A stretch of 54,745 nucleotides of DNA from Akkermansia sp. (GTDB lineage Bacteria > Verrucomicrobiota > Verrucomicrobiia > Verrucomicrobiales > Akkermansiaceae), in NCBI GenBank assembly GCA_017517385.1, contig JAFWZG010000038.1:1-54745 (forward strand), given 5' to 3'. The notes below the pieces were generated by a model. It did no database searches, was not told the origin of the DNA, and worked only from the letters and a program-made list of their open reading frames with translations. The position numbers were made by a program, and so were the translations under genes. This document shows positions 34,205-41,158 of this stretch, one piece after another; position 1 is the first letter of the stretch, and every line of letters begins with the position of its first letter.

Positions 34205-35854
34205 ATGGCAACACCTCCTTTTGTCTATCAGGAAATGTTCCCCATGGGGGAAGACACCACGAAGTATCGTCTGCTCACTAAGGACTACGTGAGTGTCAGT
34301 GAATTTGAGGGCAAACCGATTCTGAAGGTTGAGCCCGAAGGTCTGCGACTGCTGGCTGAAACCGCTTGGCATGATGTGGCTTTCTACCTGCGCCCGGAGC
34401 ACCTGCAGATGGTGCAGAGCATTCTGAGCGATCCCGAAGCCTCAGAGAACGACAAGAGCGTGGCTCTCACCATGCTGCGCAATGCTGAGGTTGCAGCCCT
34501 CGGCGTGCTGCCTCTCTGTCAGGACACCGGCACCGCCATCTGCGTGGGCAAGAAGGGCCAGCAGGTATGGACCGGCTTTGATGATGCCGAATACATCTCC
34601 CGCGGCGCTTACGATTGCTACACTAAGAACAACCTGCGCTACTCCCAGAATGTGGCTCTGGACATGTACAAGGAAATCAACACCGGCACCAACCTGCCCG
34701 CTCAGATTGATCTCTTTGCTACAGACCATGGCATGGAGTACGACTTCCTCTTCATCGCCAAGGGCGGCGGTTCTGCCAACAAGACCTATCTCTATCAGGA
34801 GACCAAGGCTCTGCTTAACCCCACTTCCCTCAAGAAGTTCATGGTGGAGAAGATGAGCACGCTGGGCACCGCTGCCTGCCCGCCCTACCACGTGGCATTC
34901 GTTGTGGGTGGCACCAGCGCTGAGCTCTGCCTCAAGACCGTTAAGCTGGCCTCCACCAAGTACTACGACAGCCTGCCCACCACCGGCAACGAACACGGCC
35001 GGGCCTTCCGCGACGTGGAGCTCGAGAACGAGCTGAAGAAGGAAGCCGAGAAGCTGGGCCTGGGTGCACAGTTCGGTGGCAAGTGGTTCGCTCTGGACGT
35101 TCGTGTGGTACGCCTGCCCCGCCACGGTGCATCCTGCCCGGTAGCTCTGGGTGTATCCTGCTCCGCTGACCGCAATGCCAAGGCTAAGATTACCCCCGAG
35201 GGTATCTTCATCGAGGAGCTCGAGTACGATCCGGGCAAATACATTCCCGCCGAGCTGCGCGAGACCAAGAGTGCCGGTGTACCCATCGACCTCGACCGCC
35301 CCATGAAGGAAGTTCTGGCCGAGCTTTCCAAGTACCCGGTCAAGACCCGCCTTTCCCTCAACGGCACCATCATCGTTGGTCGCGACATCGCTCACGCCAA
35401 GCTCAAGGAACTGCTGGATGCCGGTAAGGACCTGCCCCAGTACGTGAAAGATCACCCGATTTACTACGCCGGCCCCGCCAAGACGCCCGAGGGTTATCCC
35501 TCCGGTTCCTTCGGCCCCACCACCGCCGGCCGTATGGACTCCTACGTGGACCTCTTCCAGAGCCACGGCGGCAGCATGATTATGATTGCCAAGGGTAACC
35601 GCGCTCAGTGCGTGACGGATGCCTGCCAGAAGTACGGCGGCTTCTACCTCGGCTCCATCGGTGGTGTGGCTGCAGACCTTGCTAAGAACTGCATCACCTC
35701 CATCGAATGCATCGAGTACCCCGAGCTGGGCATGGAAGCCATCTGGAAGATTACCGTGAAGGACTTCCCGGCCTACATCCTCGTGGACGACAAGGGCAAT
35801 GACTTCTTCGCCGACATCCGTGCCGGCTGGGCCTGCCCCGGTTGCGCGCACTAA
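34205..35854 (+). CDS. Fumarate hydratase, class I (single chain)
   Basis: Iron-sulphur enzyme interconverting fumarate and malate, in the TCA cycle or its reductive branch. The 549-residue product has the alpha and beta parts fused, as in FumA/FumB. The three [4Fe-4S] ligands fall at the positions familiar from E. coli: C105 (VLPLCQDTG), about C224 (GTAACPPYH) and about C318 ([11 protein letters not shown]). The beta part contains [20 protein letters not shown] and [13 protein letters not shown] 34205 is chosen over an in-frame ATG at 34145 because the promoter lies between them. A class I enzyme is oxygen-sensitive, fitting a low-oxygen lifestyle (inference). It is followed at once by a terminator. 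Confidence 0.95.
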   Translation: MATPPFVYQEMFPMGEDTTKYRLLTKDYVSVSEFEGKPILKVEPEGLRLLAETAWHDVAFYLRPEHLQMVQSILSDPEASENDKSVALTMLRNAEVAALGVLPLCQDTGTAICVGKKGQQVWTGFDDAEYISRGAYDCYTKNNLRYSQNVALDMYKEINTGTNLPAQIDLFATDHGMEYDFLFIAKGGGSANKTYLYQETKALLNPTSLKKFMVEKMSTLGTAACPPYHVAFVVGGTSAELCLKTVKLASTKYYDSLPTTGNEHGRAFRDVELENELKKEAEKLGLGAQFGGKWFALDVRVVRLPRHGASCPVALGVSCSADRNAKAKITPEGIFIEELEYDPGKYIPAELRETKSAGVPIDLDRPMKEVLAELSKYPVKTRLSLNGTIIVGRDIAHAKLKELLDAGKDLPQYVKDHPIYYAGPAKTPEGYPSGSFGPTTAGRMDSYVDLFQSHGGSMIMIAKGNRAQCVTDACQKYGGFYLGSIGGVAADLAKNCITSIECIEYPELGMEAIWKITVKDFPAYILVDDKGNDFFADIRAGWACPGCAH

Positions 35855-35864
35855 GCATCCTCAT

Positions 35865-35896
35865 ACCACCCCCGCTCAGTGCGGGGGTGGTTTCCC
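35865..35896 (+). terminator. Terminator of the fumarase gene
   Basis: Perfect 11-base-pair stem: ACCACCCCCGC (35865-35875), loop TCAGT, GCGGGGGTGGT (35881-35891), then TTCCCTCTT. It is a strong hairpin with a modest U-tract. The next start codon is only 12 bases after the hairpin, so downstream expression may depend on read-through. Confidence 0.8.
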
Positions 35897-35902
35897 TCTT
35901 CA

Positions 35903-36643
35903 ATGACGGATAAAACAAAAGAAGTACTGATACAAGTAGCCTGCTACGCTGCTGTAGGTGCCGTTGTCGCAATTGGCCCGGAACTCCCTTTAACCGCCTG
36001 CCTTGTGTGCGTGGGCGGCTCTGTCATTTTTGCCTACCTCTACAAATGCATGCAGGGACAGCCCCTGCGCTTAGTTTTCCTCATCAGTGCACTGCTCTGG
36101 CTGTGGGGAAATACGGCAGTCACCGTGATTCATTACACCAACGGCCCATTATCTCTGGCGCTTCTGATATTGGGTTGCGTTCTCGTCACCGGTGCCGGTC
36201 GCTGGTCGCGCTTAGGAGCCTTCCTTCTGCCCGTGGGCACACTGAGCCTTATTCCCTACGGCTTACGCGATTGGGAGAGCGGCATGATGATGGGTATCAT
36301 GGCCGCATTTCTGTTAATTTTTGGCGGGATATGTTACTTGTTCCGCACTCTCATCCCCGAGCGCATACCGTGCAGCAAACTTCTGCGCTATGGGCTGCCG
36401 TACCTGCTTTGTCTTGTATTGGTTGTTTATTTCCTTATTATCGTGCGCCTTCGCGCCGATGAAATTATAGAAATCATCCCCGGCATTCTTCTGCTGTTGA
36501 CTCCTGACCTGTGGGCCACACTCAGTCAGCGCTGCCACCGTTCCTGTGGCGTACAGAATCGCTGGTGGCTCGGCGTGCTGAGTGCTCTCTCCTGCCTGGC
36601 TCCACTGGGTATTATCAATTTTATTCTCAACATCATCCACTAA
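35903..36643 (+). CDS. Hypothetical polytopic membrane protein, 246 residues
   Basis: No family recognised. About seven to eight hydrophobic segments cover nearly the whole length, with short basic loops and no obvious catalytic motif. ATG 35903 is chosen because the eight extra residues of the longer frame are encoded by the fumarase terminator. No promoter is visible between that terminator and the start. It precedes cdsA by 19 bases, so a role in envelope lipid metabolism is possible but unproven. Confidence 0.7.
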   Translation: MTDKTKEVLIQVACYAAVGAVVAIGPELPLTACLVCVGGSVIFAYLYKCMQGQPLRLVFLISALLWLWGNTAVTVIHYTNGPLSLALLILGCVLVTGAGRWSRLGAFLLPVGTLSLIPYGLRDWESGMMMGIMAAFLLIFGGICYLFRTLIPERIPCSKLLRYGLPYLLCLVLVVYFLIIVRLRADEIIEIIPGILLLLTPDLWATLSQRCHRSCGVQNRWWLGVLSALSCLAPLGIINFILNIIH

Positions 36644-36662
36644 TTCTCTCCCCAATTAAGCC

Positions 36663-37592
36663 ATGACTCCCAAACTCAAAACATTCATCGAACGCGGCAT
36701 CAGCACCATCATCCTCCTTGGCCTGCTCGGCGGTGCCGTGTGCTGGGACAACGCCATCGGCTACGCCGTTCTAGTGTGCGTACTCTGCAACCTGACCAGC
36801 TATGAGTGGTTCCGCATGCTGAAAGAACGAGGCAAGGAGTCCAACCGCGCGCTTTCCATGATTGCCGGTCTCATTTATCCTTGGCTTATGGCCGTCGGCA
36901 TGCTGGTTCTCGGCAACGGTGAGCCCATCATGCTCGTATCCGGTGAAGATGGTCCATCGAGCATCTTTGTAGGCGGGTTCGCTTTCCACGGGGTAGCGCT
37001 TTCTCTGCTGGTTCTCTTTGTGCTCGCCACCTTCTTCTGCGAGCTCTACCGCATGGACTACAAAGGCAGCACCGGAGCACAGGCTCTCAGTAGCGCCGGC
37101 ATGACCATACTCTCCTTTGTTTACCCCGTATGGCTTTTTGCCTTCGCCCTTGGTGCACTTGATGACCCCATCCGCATTCACAACCTTCTCTGGCTCATAC
37201 TGGCCACGAAAATGAGCGACATCTGGGCATACGTGAGCGGGGTTCTGCTGGGCGGGCGCTTCATCAAACCGAAGTTCAGCCCTGTCGTTTCACCCAAGAA
37301 GACCTGGGAAGGCATTATCGGCTCCTTCATCATAACCTCTGCTCTCAGCTGGCTGCTGTTGCCCATTACCGATTTCGGCTTTGAAATTCCCCCCGTAGTA
37401 TTCTTCTGCGTTCTGATGCCCTGCATCTTCATACTCAGTGTTGCCGGTGATTTAGCGGGCTCCCTGATTAAGCGCGGTGTGGCCATTAAGGACAGCGGCT
37501 CCCTGCTGCCAGGCATCGGTGGCATCTTTGATCTCATTGACTCCCCTGCCTTCACCGTGGCATTCTTCACCGCGGTGATGGTTATCATCTAA
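36663..37592 (+). CDS. cdsA: Phosphatidate cytidylyltransferase (CDP-diglyceride synthase)
   Basis: Integral membrane enzyme making CDP-diacylglycerol from phosphatidate and CTP, the branch point to all phospholipids. The 309-residue product has about eight membrane segments, SPKKTWEGIIGSF, and the family signature near the C-terminus, SLIKRGVAIKDSGSLLPGIG followed by GIFDLIDS. Two signature positions differ from the usual PGHGG-x-x-DRxD: His is Ile and Arg is Leu. The acidic residues thought to bind metal are kept. It lies in an operon with a membrane protein and a lipid kinase. Confidence 0.92.
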   Translation: MTPKLKTFIERGISTIILLGLLGGAVCWDNAIGYAVLVCVLCNLTSYEWFRMLKERGKESNRALSMIAGLIYPWLMAVGMLVLGNGEPIMLVSGEDGPSSIFVGGFAFHGVALSLLVLFVLATFFCELYRMDYKGSTGAQALSSAGMTILSFVYPVWLFAFALGALDDPIRIHNLLWLILATKMSDIWAYVSGVLLGGRFIKPKFSPVVSPKKTWEGIIGSFIITSALSWLLLPITDFGFEIPPVVFFCVLMPCIFILSVAGDLAGSLIKRGVAIKDSGSLLPGIGGIFDLIDSPAFTVAFFTAVMVII

Positions 37593-37602
37593 TTACCTCT
37601 TT

Positions 37603-38580
37603 ATGCACCTCACCGTTCCTCTGCTCATCAATCCCAAGGCCGGCAGCCTTTTCCGCTCCGGCCTGAAGAGCTGGCTGGATGAGCACCGCGATGATTTCAT
37701 TCTGGTGCCGACTAAAAGCGCCGAAGATCTCACGGCAAAAGCCAGAGAACTAGCTGAGGCCGGCGAACCGGTCATTGCAGCGGCAGGCGGTGATGGCACC
37801 CTCATGAATGCAGCTCAGGGGCTTGTGGGCACTCAGGCCGCTCTCGGCATCCTGCCCTGCGGCACCATGAACGTATTCTCCCGCGAGCTGGGAATTGGCT
37901 CACGCCGTTTTGACATTGCCTTGGACGCCATCCGGAATGGAGACCGACAGGACGTGGACATATTCACGGTAAATGACCAGCCATTCCTGCAAATGGCCGG
38001 TTTCGGCCCGGACGCCAGCATCGTGAAGCTCATTACCCCCAAACTGAAGCGGAACATGGGTGCAGCTGCTCACATCGTCACCGGCCTGAAAGTAGCCGTA
38101 CAGCATCACCCACTCATCACCATTACCCTGCCAAACGGCGAAGAAGTGAGCGGCACACAGCTCATCATGGGAAATGGCAAACGCTATGGCGGTGAAGCAC
38201 ACCTATTCGCTAACGCACGCTATGATGACGGCATGCTGGATGCCGCTATCATTCACCAAGAAAGCATGCCCATCCTCTTTGAGATTCTGGGCTGCATGCT
38301 GCAGCGCGGCGCCACCAGAAGCAATGTAAGCCAGTTCACCCAGCTGCGCACGTTTGAATCCTGCACGATTACTGCTGAGGGCAAGGTGGATTACCAGCTG
38401 GACGGCGACTACGCCGGCACCCTTCATCCCGGTGAAATTGCAGTCATCCGCCGCATGCCGAACAAGCTGAAAGTGTGCATTCCCCGCACCCCCATTCCCG
38501 TTACCCCATTTGAACAGATTATGGCCCACCCCATGGTGGCCGCCTGGAAGAGTTTCATCCGCCGCGCCAAGGACTTTTAA
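37603..38580 (+). CDS. Diacylglycerol/lipid kinase family protein (YegS/DgkB-like)
   Basis: Soluble lipid kinase with the DAGK catalytic fold. In the 325-residue product: INPKAGS, the nucleotide loop AAAGGDGTLMNAAQG (GGDGT near residue 62), LPCGTMNVFSRELG, and the beta-rich C-terminal domain with DGMLDAAI and YQLDGDY. It probably phosphorylates diacylglycerol or a related lipid and feeds phosphatidate to CdsA, ten bases upstream in the same operon. That pairing is inference from neighbourhood. Normal length. Confidence 0.88.
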   Translation: MHLTVPLLINPKAGSLFRSGLKSWLDEHRDDFILVPTKSAEDLTAKARELAEAGEPVIAAAGGDGTLMNAAQGLVGTQAALGILPCGTMNVFSRELGIGSRRFDIALDAIRNGDRQDVDIFTVNDQPFLQMAGFGPDASIVKLITPKLKRNMGAAAHIVTGLKVAVQHHPLITITLPNGEEVSGTQLIMGNGKRYGGEAHLFANARYDDGMLDAAIIHQESMPILFEILGCMLQRGATRSNVSQFTQLRTFESCTITAEGKVDYQLDGDYAGTLHPGEIAVIRRMPNKLKVCIPRTPIPVTPFEQIMAHPMVAAWKSFIRRAKDF

Positions 38581-38598
38581 TCCCCCCGCTTGGCGCAT

Positions 38599-38634
38599 AA
38601 AAAAGCCAGCAATGCCTATTTTGGCTCTGCCGGC
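38599..38634 (-). terminator. Terminator of the secreted 228-residue protein gene
   Basis: On the minus strand: GCCGGCA (complement of 38628-38634) pairs with TGCTGGC (complement of 38605-38611) with one G-U pair, followed by TTTTTT (38599-38604). The direction of the T-run assigns it to the minus-strand gene. Confidence 0.7.
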
Positions 38635-38659
38635 ATGAAAAGAGCTAAAAATAAGCCGC

Positions 38660-39346
38660 TTACTTCACCCAAACGCCATTCCCCATGGGAAGGCAGCCAT
38701 TACTTACGGGATGATAGCGGGTAGCCTCAGTATTCCCCCAGAGGTGAACCCCCACGGCACGATACCAGCTTCCGCTCATGCTGTTACCGGTGTAACAACC
38801 AAAACTGCGGCAGCGGGCATCCGGAGCAAAAGCAGCACGATTCAGCTTAGCGGCTAAATCATTTTCATGCATCCACTGCGTGGAAGCGCCTATGATGTCA
38901 TTACTGTAATCCAGCATGAAAGCATGGGCATTCGAATGGCCAAAGTAGTAGAAAGATGTTATCTTTTCCCCGCCACGAGCCGCACCATTAATGGCTCTAA
39001 ATGCCTCATCCGCCGTATTTACCCACACCAGACGAACCCTGCGCTTGGTAGCCTGCTCAGTAATCATACCCACATAATTCTTGCCATCCTCAGCACCACG
39101 AGTCACGTAGGACGGGCGGAATACAATCCACACGATGGACGCATTCGCGTCGCGCCGGCGTGTCATATCCATCTGAATAGTAGCAGCGCGTATGAAGTTA
39201 GCCCACCAGTTATCATGAGCGGCCGGCCCGCGCAAATGCTCCCAGCTTTTGAGAGCCACTCCGCCGGAAAGTATCACCTCCACAGCCTCTGCCAATGGGC
39301 AAAGAGCCAACAGACCTATCAGTGAAATACTGCGCATGATTTTCAT
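38660..39346 (-). CDS. Secreted protein with possible caspase-like His/Cys pair
   Basis: I recognise no named family. Residues 1-21 are a signal peptide (MKIMRSISLIGLLALCPLAEA). The mature part alternates strands and helices. It holds two motifs in the order and spacing of clan CD cysteine peptidases: a strand ending in His (SFYYFGHSNAHAF, about residue 134) and a strand ending in Cys (RCRSFGCYTGNSMSGSW, about 184). Upstream, SIVWIVFRPSYV and RRVRLVWVNTADEAFRAI could be the earlier core strands. A peptidase role is inference; a DUF4347-like or other alpha/beta fold is possible. It has its own promoter and terminator. Confidence 0.6.
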   Translation of the reverse strand: MKIMRSISLIGLLALCPLAEAVEVILSGGVALKSWEHLRGPAAHDNWWANFIRAATIQMDMTRRRDANASIVWIVFRPSYVTRGAEDGKNYVGMITEQATKRRVRLVWVNTADEAFRAINGAARGGEKITSFYYFGHSNAHAFMLDYSNDIIGASTQWMHENDLAAKLNRAAFAPDARCRSFGCYTGNSMSGSWYRAVGVHLWGNTEATRYHPVSNGCLPMGNGVWVK

Positions 39347-39355
39347 TCTGTGCTC

Positions 39356-39384
39356 AGAATACCTTGCAACCCCTGATAAGTCAA
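39356..39384 (-). promoter_or_regulatory. Promoter of the secreted 228-residue protein gene
   Basis: Minus strand: -35 TTGACT (39379-39384), 17-base spacer, -10 TATTCT (39356-39361), nine bases before the ATG at 39346. Predicted leaderless or nearly so. Confidence 0.7.
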
Positions 39385-39452
39385 GCCCAGATTACGCCAA
39401 TTACTGACACAGAAAGACACGACTAAGACTCGCCCATGTACAAAGCGCCATG

Positions 39453-39458
39453 TATAAT
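39453..39458 (+). promoter_or_regulatory. -10 box of the mcsA operon
   Basis: A perfect TATAAT lies six bases before GTG 39465. No good -35 is found at 16-18 bases upstream (TCGCCC at 17), so an activator or an unusual sigma factor may be needed. It overlaps a rejected ATG at 39450. Confidence 0.45.
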
Positions 39459-39464
39459 GGTGGC

Positions 39465-39989
39465 GTGAAGAAATGCCAGATTTGCGGAAAACGCGCATCC
39501 ATTTACCTGACACAGATAATTAACGGACAGGCGACTGACTTGGCCCTGTGCGAGACATGCGCCCGCGAAAAAGGGCTTTTTGACCCGCAATCTCTCACAT
39601 TTGCGGAAAAGTTCTTCCCGGAAGCCTTTAAGAAGAAGGTAGATAAGCTGGTGAAAGAACTCATCGGCAGAGAGGGAGAAGCTTCTCAGCCAAACCAAGC
39701 TCGGCAATACAGCGGGGACATGCTGACGGAATGCCCCGCCTGCCACTTCACTCTAGGGGATTTCCGCCGTTGTGGCCGTCTCGGCTGCCCGGATTGCTAC
39801 ACCGTTTTTGCTCAAGAGATTACTGCAGAACAACTAGCAGATAATGAAGCGCCCAACACGGCCCCGGCTACGGAAGAGTCCATCGCCATCCACCGCAGCA
39901 AGCTTGAGCAGCAGCTGCAGGCCGCCATCAACAGAGAGGACTATGAGACGGCGGCAGCTCTCCGAGATGAGCTCAAGAAACTCAACTAA
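39465..39989 (+). CDS. mcsA: McsA-like zinc and UVR-motif protein
   Basis: McsA partners of the arginine kinase McsB bind zinc and contact ClpC. The 174-residue product begins VKKCQICGKRASIYLTQI. It has four CxxC-type pairs (CQIC, CETC, CPAC, CPDC) in two zinc modules, a basic linker, and a C-terminal UVR helix pair (LQAAINREDYETAAALRDEL). I prefer GTG 39465 because the conserved part starts there and the upstream ATG 39450 lies within the putative -10 region. It heads an operon with the mcsB-like gene and clpC; no ctsR repressor gene precedes it. Confidence 0.85.
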   Translation: MKKCQICGKRASIYLTQIINGQATDLALCETCAREKGLFDPQSLTFAEKFFPEAFKKKVDKLVKELIGREGEASQPNQARQYSGDMLTECPACHFTLGDFRRCGRLGCPDCYTVFAQEITAEQLADNEAPNTAPATEESIAIHRSKLEQQLQAAINREDYETAAALRDELKKLN

Positions 39990-40003
39990 GATTTTCACCC
40001 CAC

Positions 40004-41125
40004 ATGGCTTTTAATTTCGAGACACTTCAGAAAACATCACCCATCTGGTTCCGCAAAGCCGGAACTGAGGGAGATGTAGTGCTGGGTATCATGGGACGCC
40101 TCGTGCGCAACCTGCGCGGCCATGCCTTCCCGGGCTGGAGTACAGCGGAAGGACGCCGGGCCGTGATAAACAAACTGCTGCCCGCCATTCTGAACAGCCC
40201 CGGCTACAAGACTGCCTACCATGCGGAAATGAACCGCCTGAGCTACGCCCACCGCCGGGCGCTGCTGGAGCGCCGCCAGATTTCCCCCTGTATGGCAGCC
40301 CGCCGTGATGGTTGTCACCTGATCGTCAGCCGCAAGCAGGACACCGTCATCATGCTGAATGAGGAAGAGCATCTAGCCATACACGCCTTCAGTGCGGAAG
40401 CGGACTTTCCAGCCCTGCTCTCCCGCATGCAGCACCTGCCTGAAGCGCTGAGCCGCACCTGTGATTTCGCATACGATCCACGCCACGGCTACCTCACAAG
40501 CCTGCCCGGCGAGGCCGGCGAAGGCGTTCAGCTCTACTGCGTGCTTCACTTGCCTGCGCTCACCCTTTCCAACATGATGCCGCAGGTAAACCGCAGCATC
40601 GACAAACTTCAGCTTAATATATCCCCTTTCTATCCCCACCTCGGAGAAGAATGCGGAAATATCTATGTGCTCTACACGGCCCCCATCATCCGCGGTGCGA
40701 TGGAAGAAATTCACATTCACTTCACGGATATTATGCAGACTCTTGTGAACCGTGAAAATCAGGTACGTAGCCGCCTGCTGGAGCTGCATGAAACTGGAGA
40801 CCTTTTTCTGACAAACCGTCTCAACCGCTGCTACGGTCTTTTGCGCTACGCTCGGGCCCTCACGCAAGCAGAATGGGTAGACGCCATCTCGCTGCTTCGC
40901 CTCGGGGTCTGCTACGGCCTCGTTAAACCCACGGAAAGTACGGAGGAAGAGCTCTTGGCCCAACTGGCATGCCAACTAATCCACGGCGGAGAATACCCCC
41001 ATGGAGAAGACATACCTCCGCGCAACCACCCCCGCGCCGCGACCGCCCCGGAAATAGCGCGCTGCGCTAACATCTGCGAGCTACTCCGCCGCACAGAACT
41101 TCTGACAGATCCCCGCAAAATCTGA
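40004..41125 (+). CDS. McsB-like phosphagen-kinase-fold protein, probable pseudokinase
   Basis: The 373-residue product aligns end to end with protein arginine kinase McsB: DVVLGIMGRLVRN, QISPCMAA, MLNEEEHLAIH, HGYLTSLPGEAGEGV, HLPAL, GNIYVLY, and a C-terminal helical domain. Against B. subtilis McsB as I remember it, key positions are changed. SSRIRLARN loses its first Arg, and the Arg after NEEDHI is Ala. The Cys in TSCPTN is Leu, GTGLR becomes GEGVQ, and RGIYGE with its catalytic Glu becomes SPFYPH. The scaffold is intact but ATP and arginine binding look lost. It may act as a non-catalytic ClpC adaptor. Position between mcsA and clpC is as in Firmicutes and Chlamydia. Confidence 0.85.
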   Translation: MAFNFETLQKTSPIWFRKAGTEGDVVLGIMGRLVRNLRGHAFPGWSTAEGRRAVINKLLPAILNSPGYKTAYHAEMNRLSYAHRRALLERRQISPCMAARRDGCHLIVSRKQDTVIMLNEEEHLAIHAFSAEADFPALLSRMQHLPEALSRTCDFAYDPRHGYLTSLPGEAGEGVQLYCVLHLPALTLSNMMPQVNRSIDKLQLNISPFYPHLGEECGNIYVLYTAPIIRGAMEEIHIHFTDIMQTLVNRENQVRSRLLELHETGDLFLTNRLNRCYGLLRYARALTQAEWVDAISLLRLGVCYGLVKPTESTEEELLAQLACQLIHGGEYPHGEDIPPRNHPRAATAPEIARCANICELLRRTELLTDPRKI

Positions 41126-41158
41126 TTTCATCTCTTATTCGCCTATCTGAACTCATAT

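Noticed and set aside
34442..35851. 469-codon frame antisense to the fumarase gene
   Set aside because: Shadow of a highly biased gene; no recognisable domain and no promoter.
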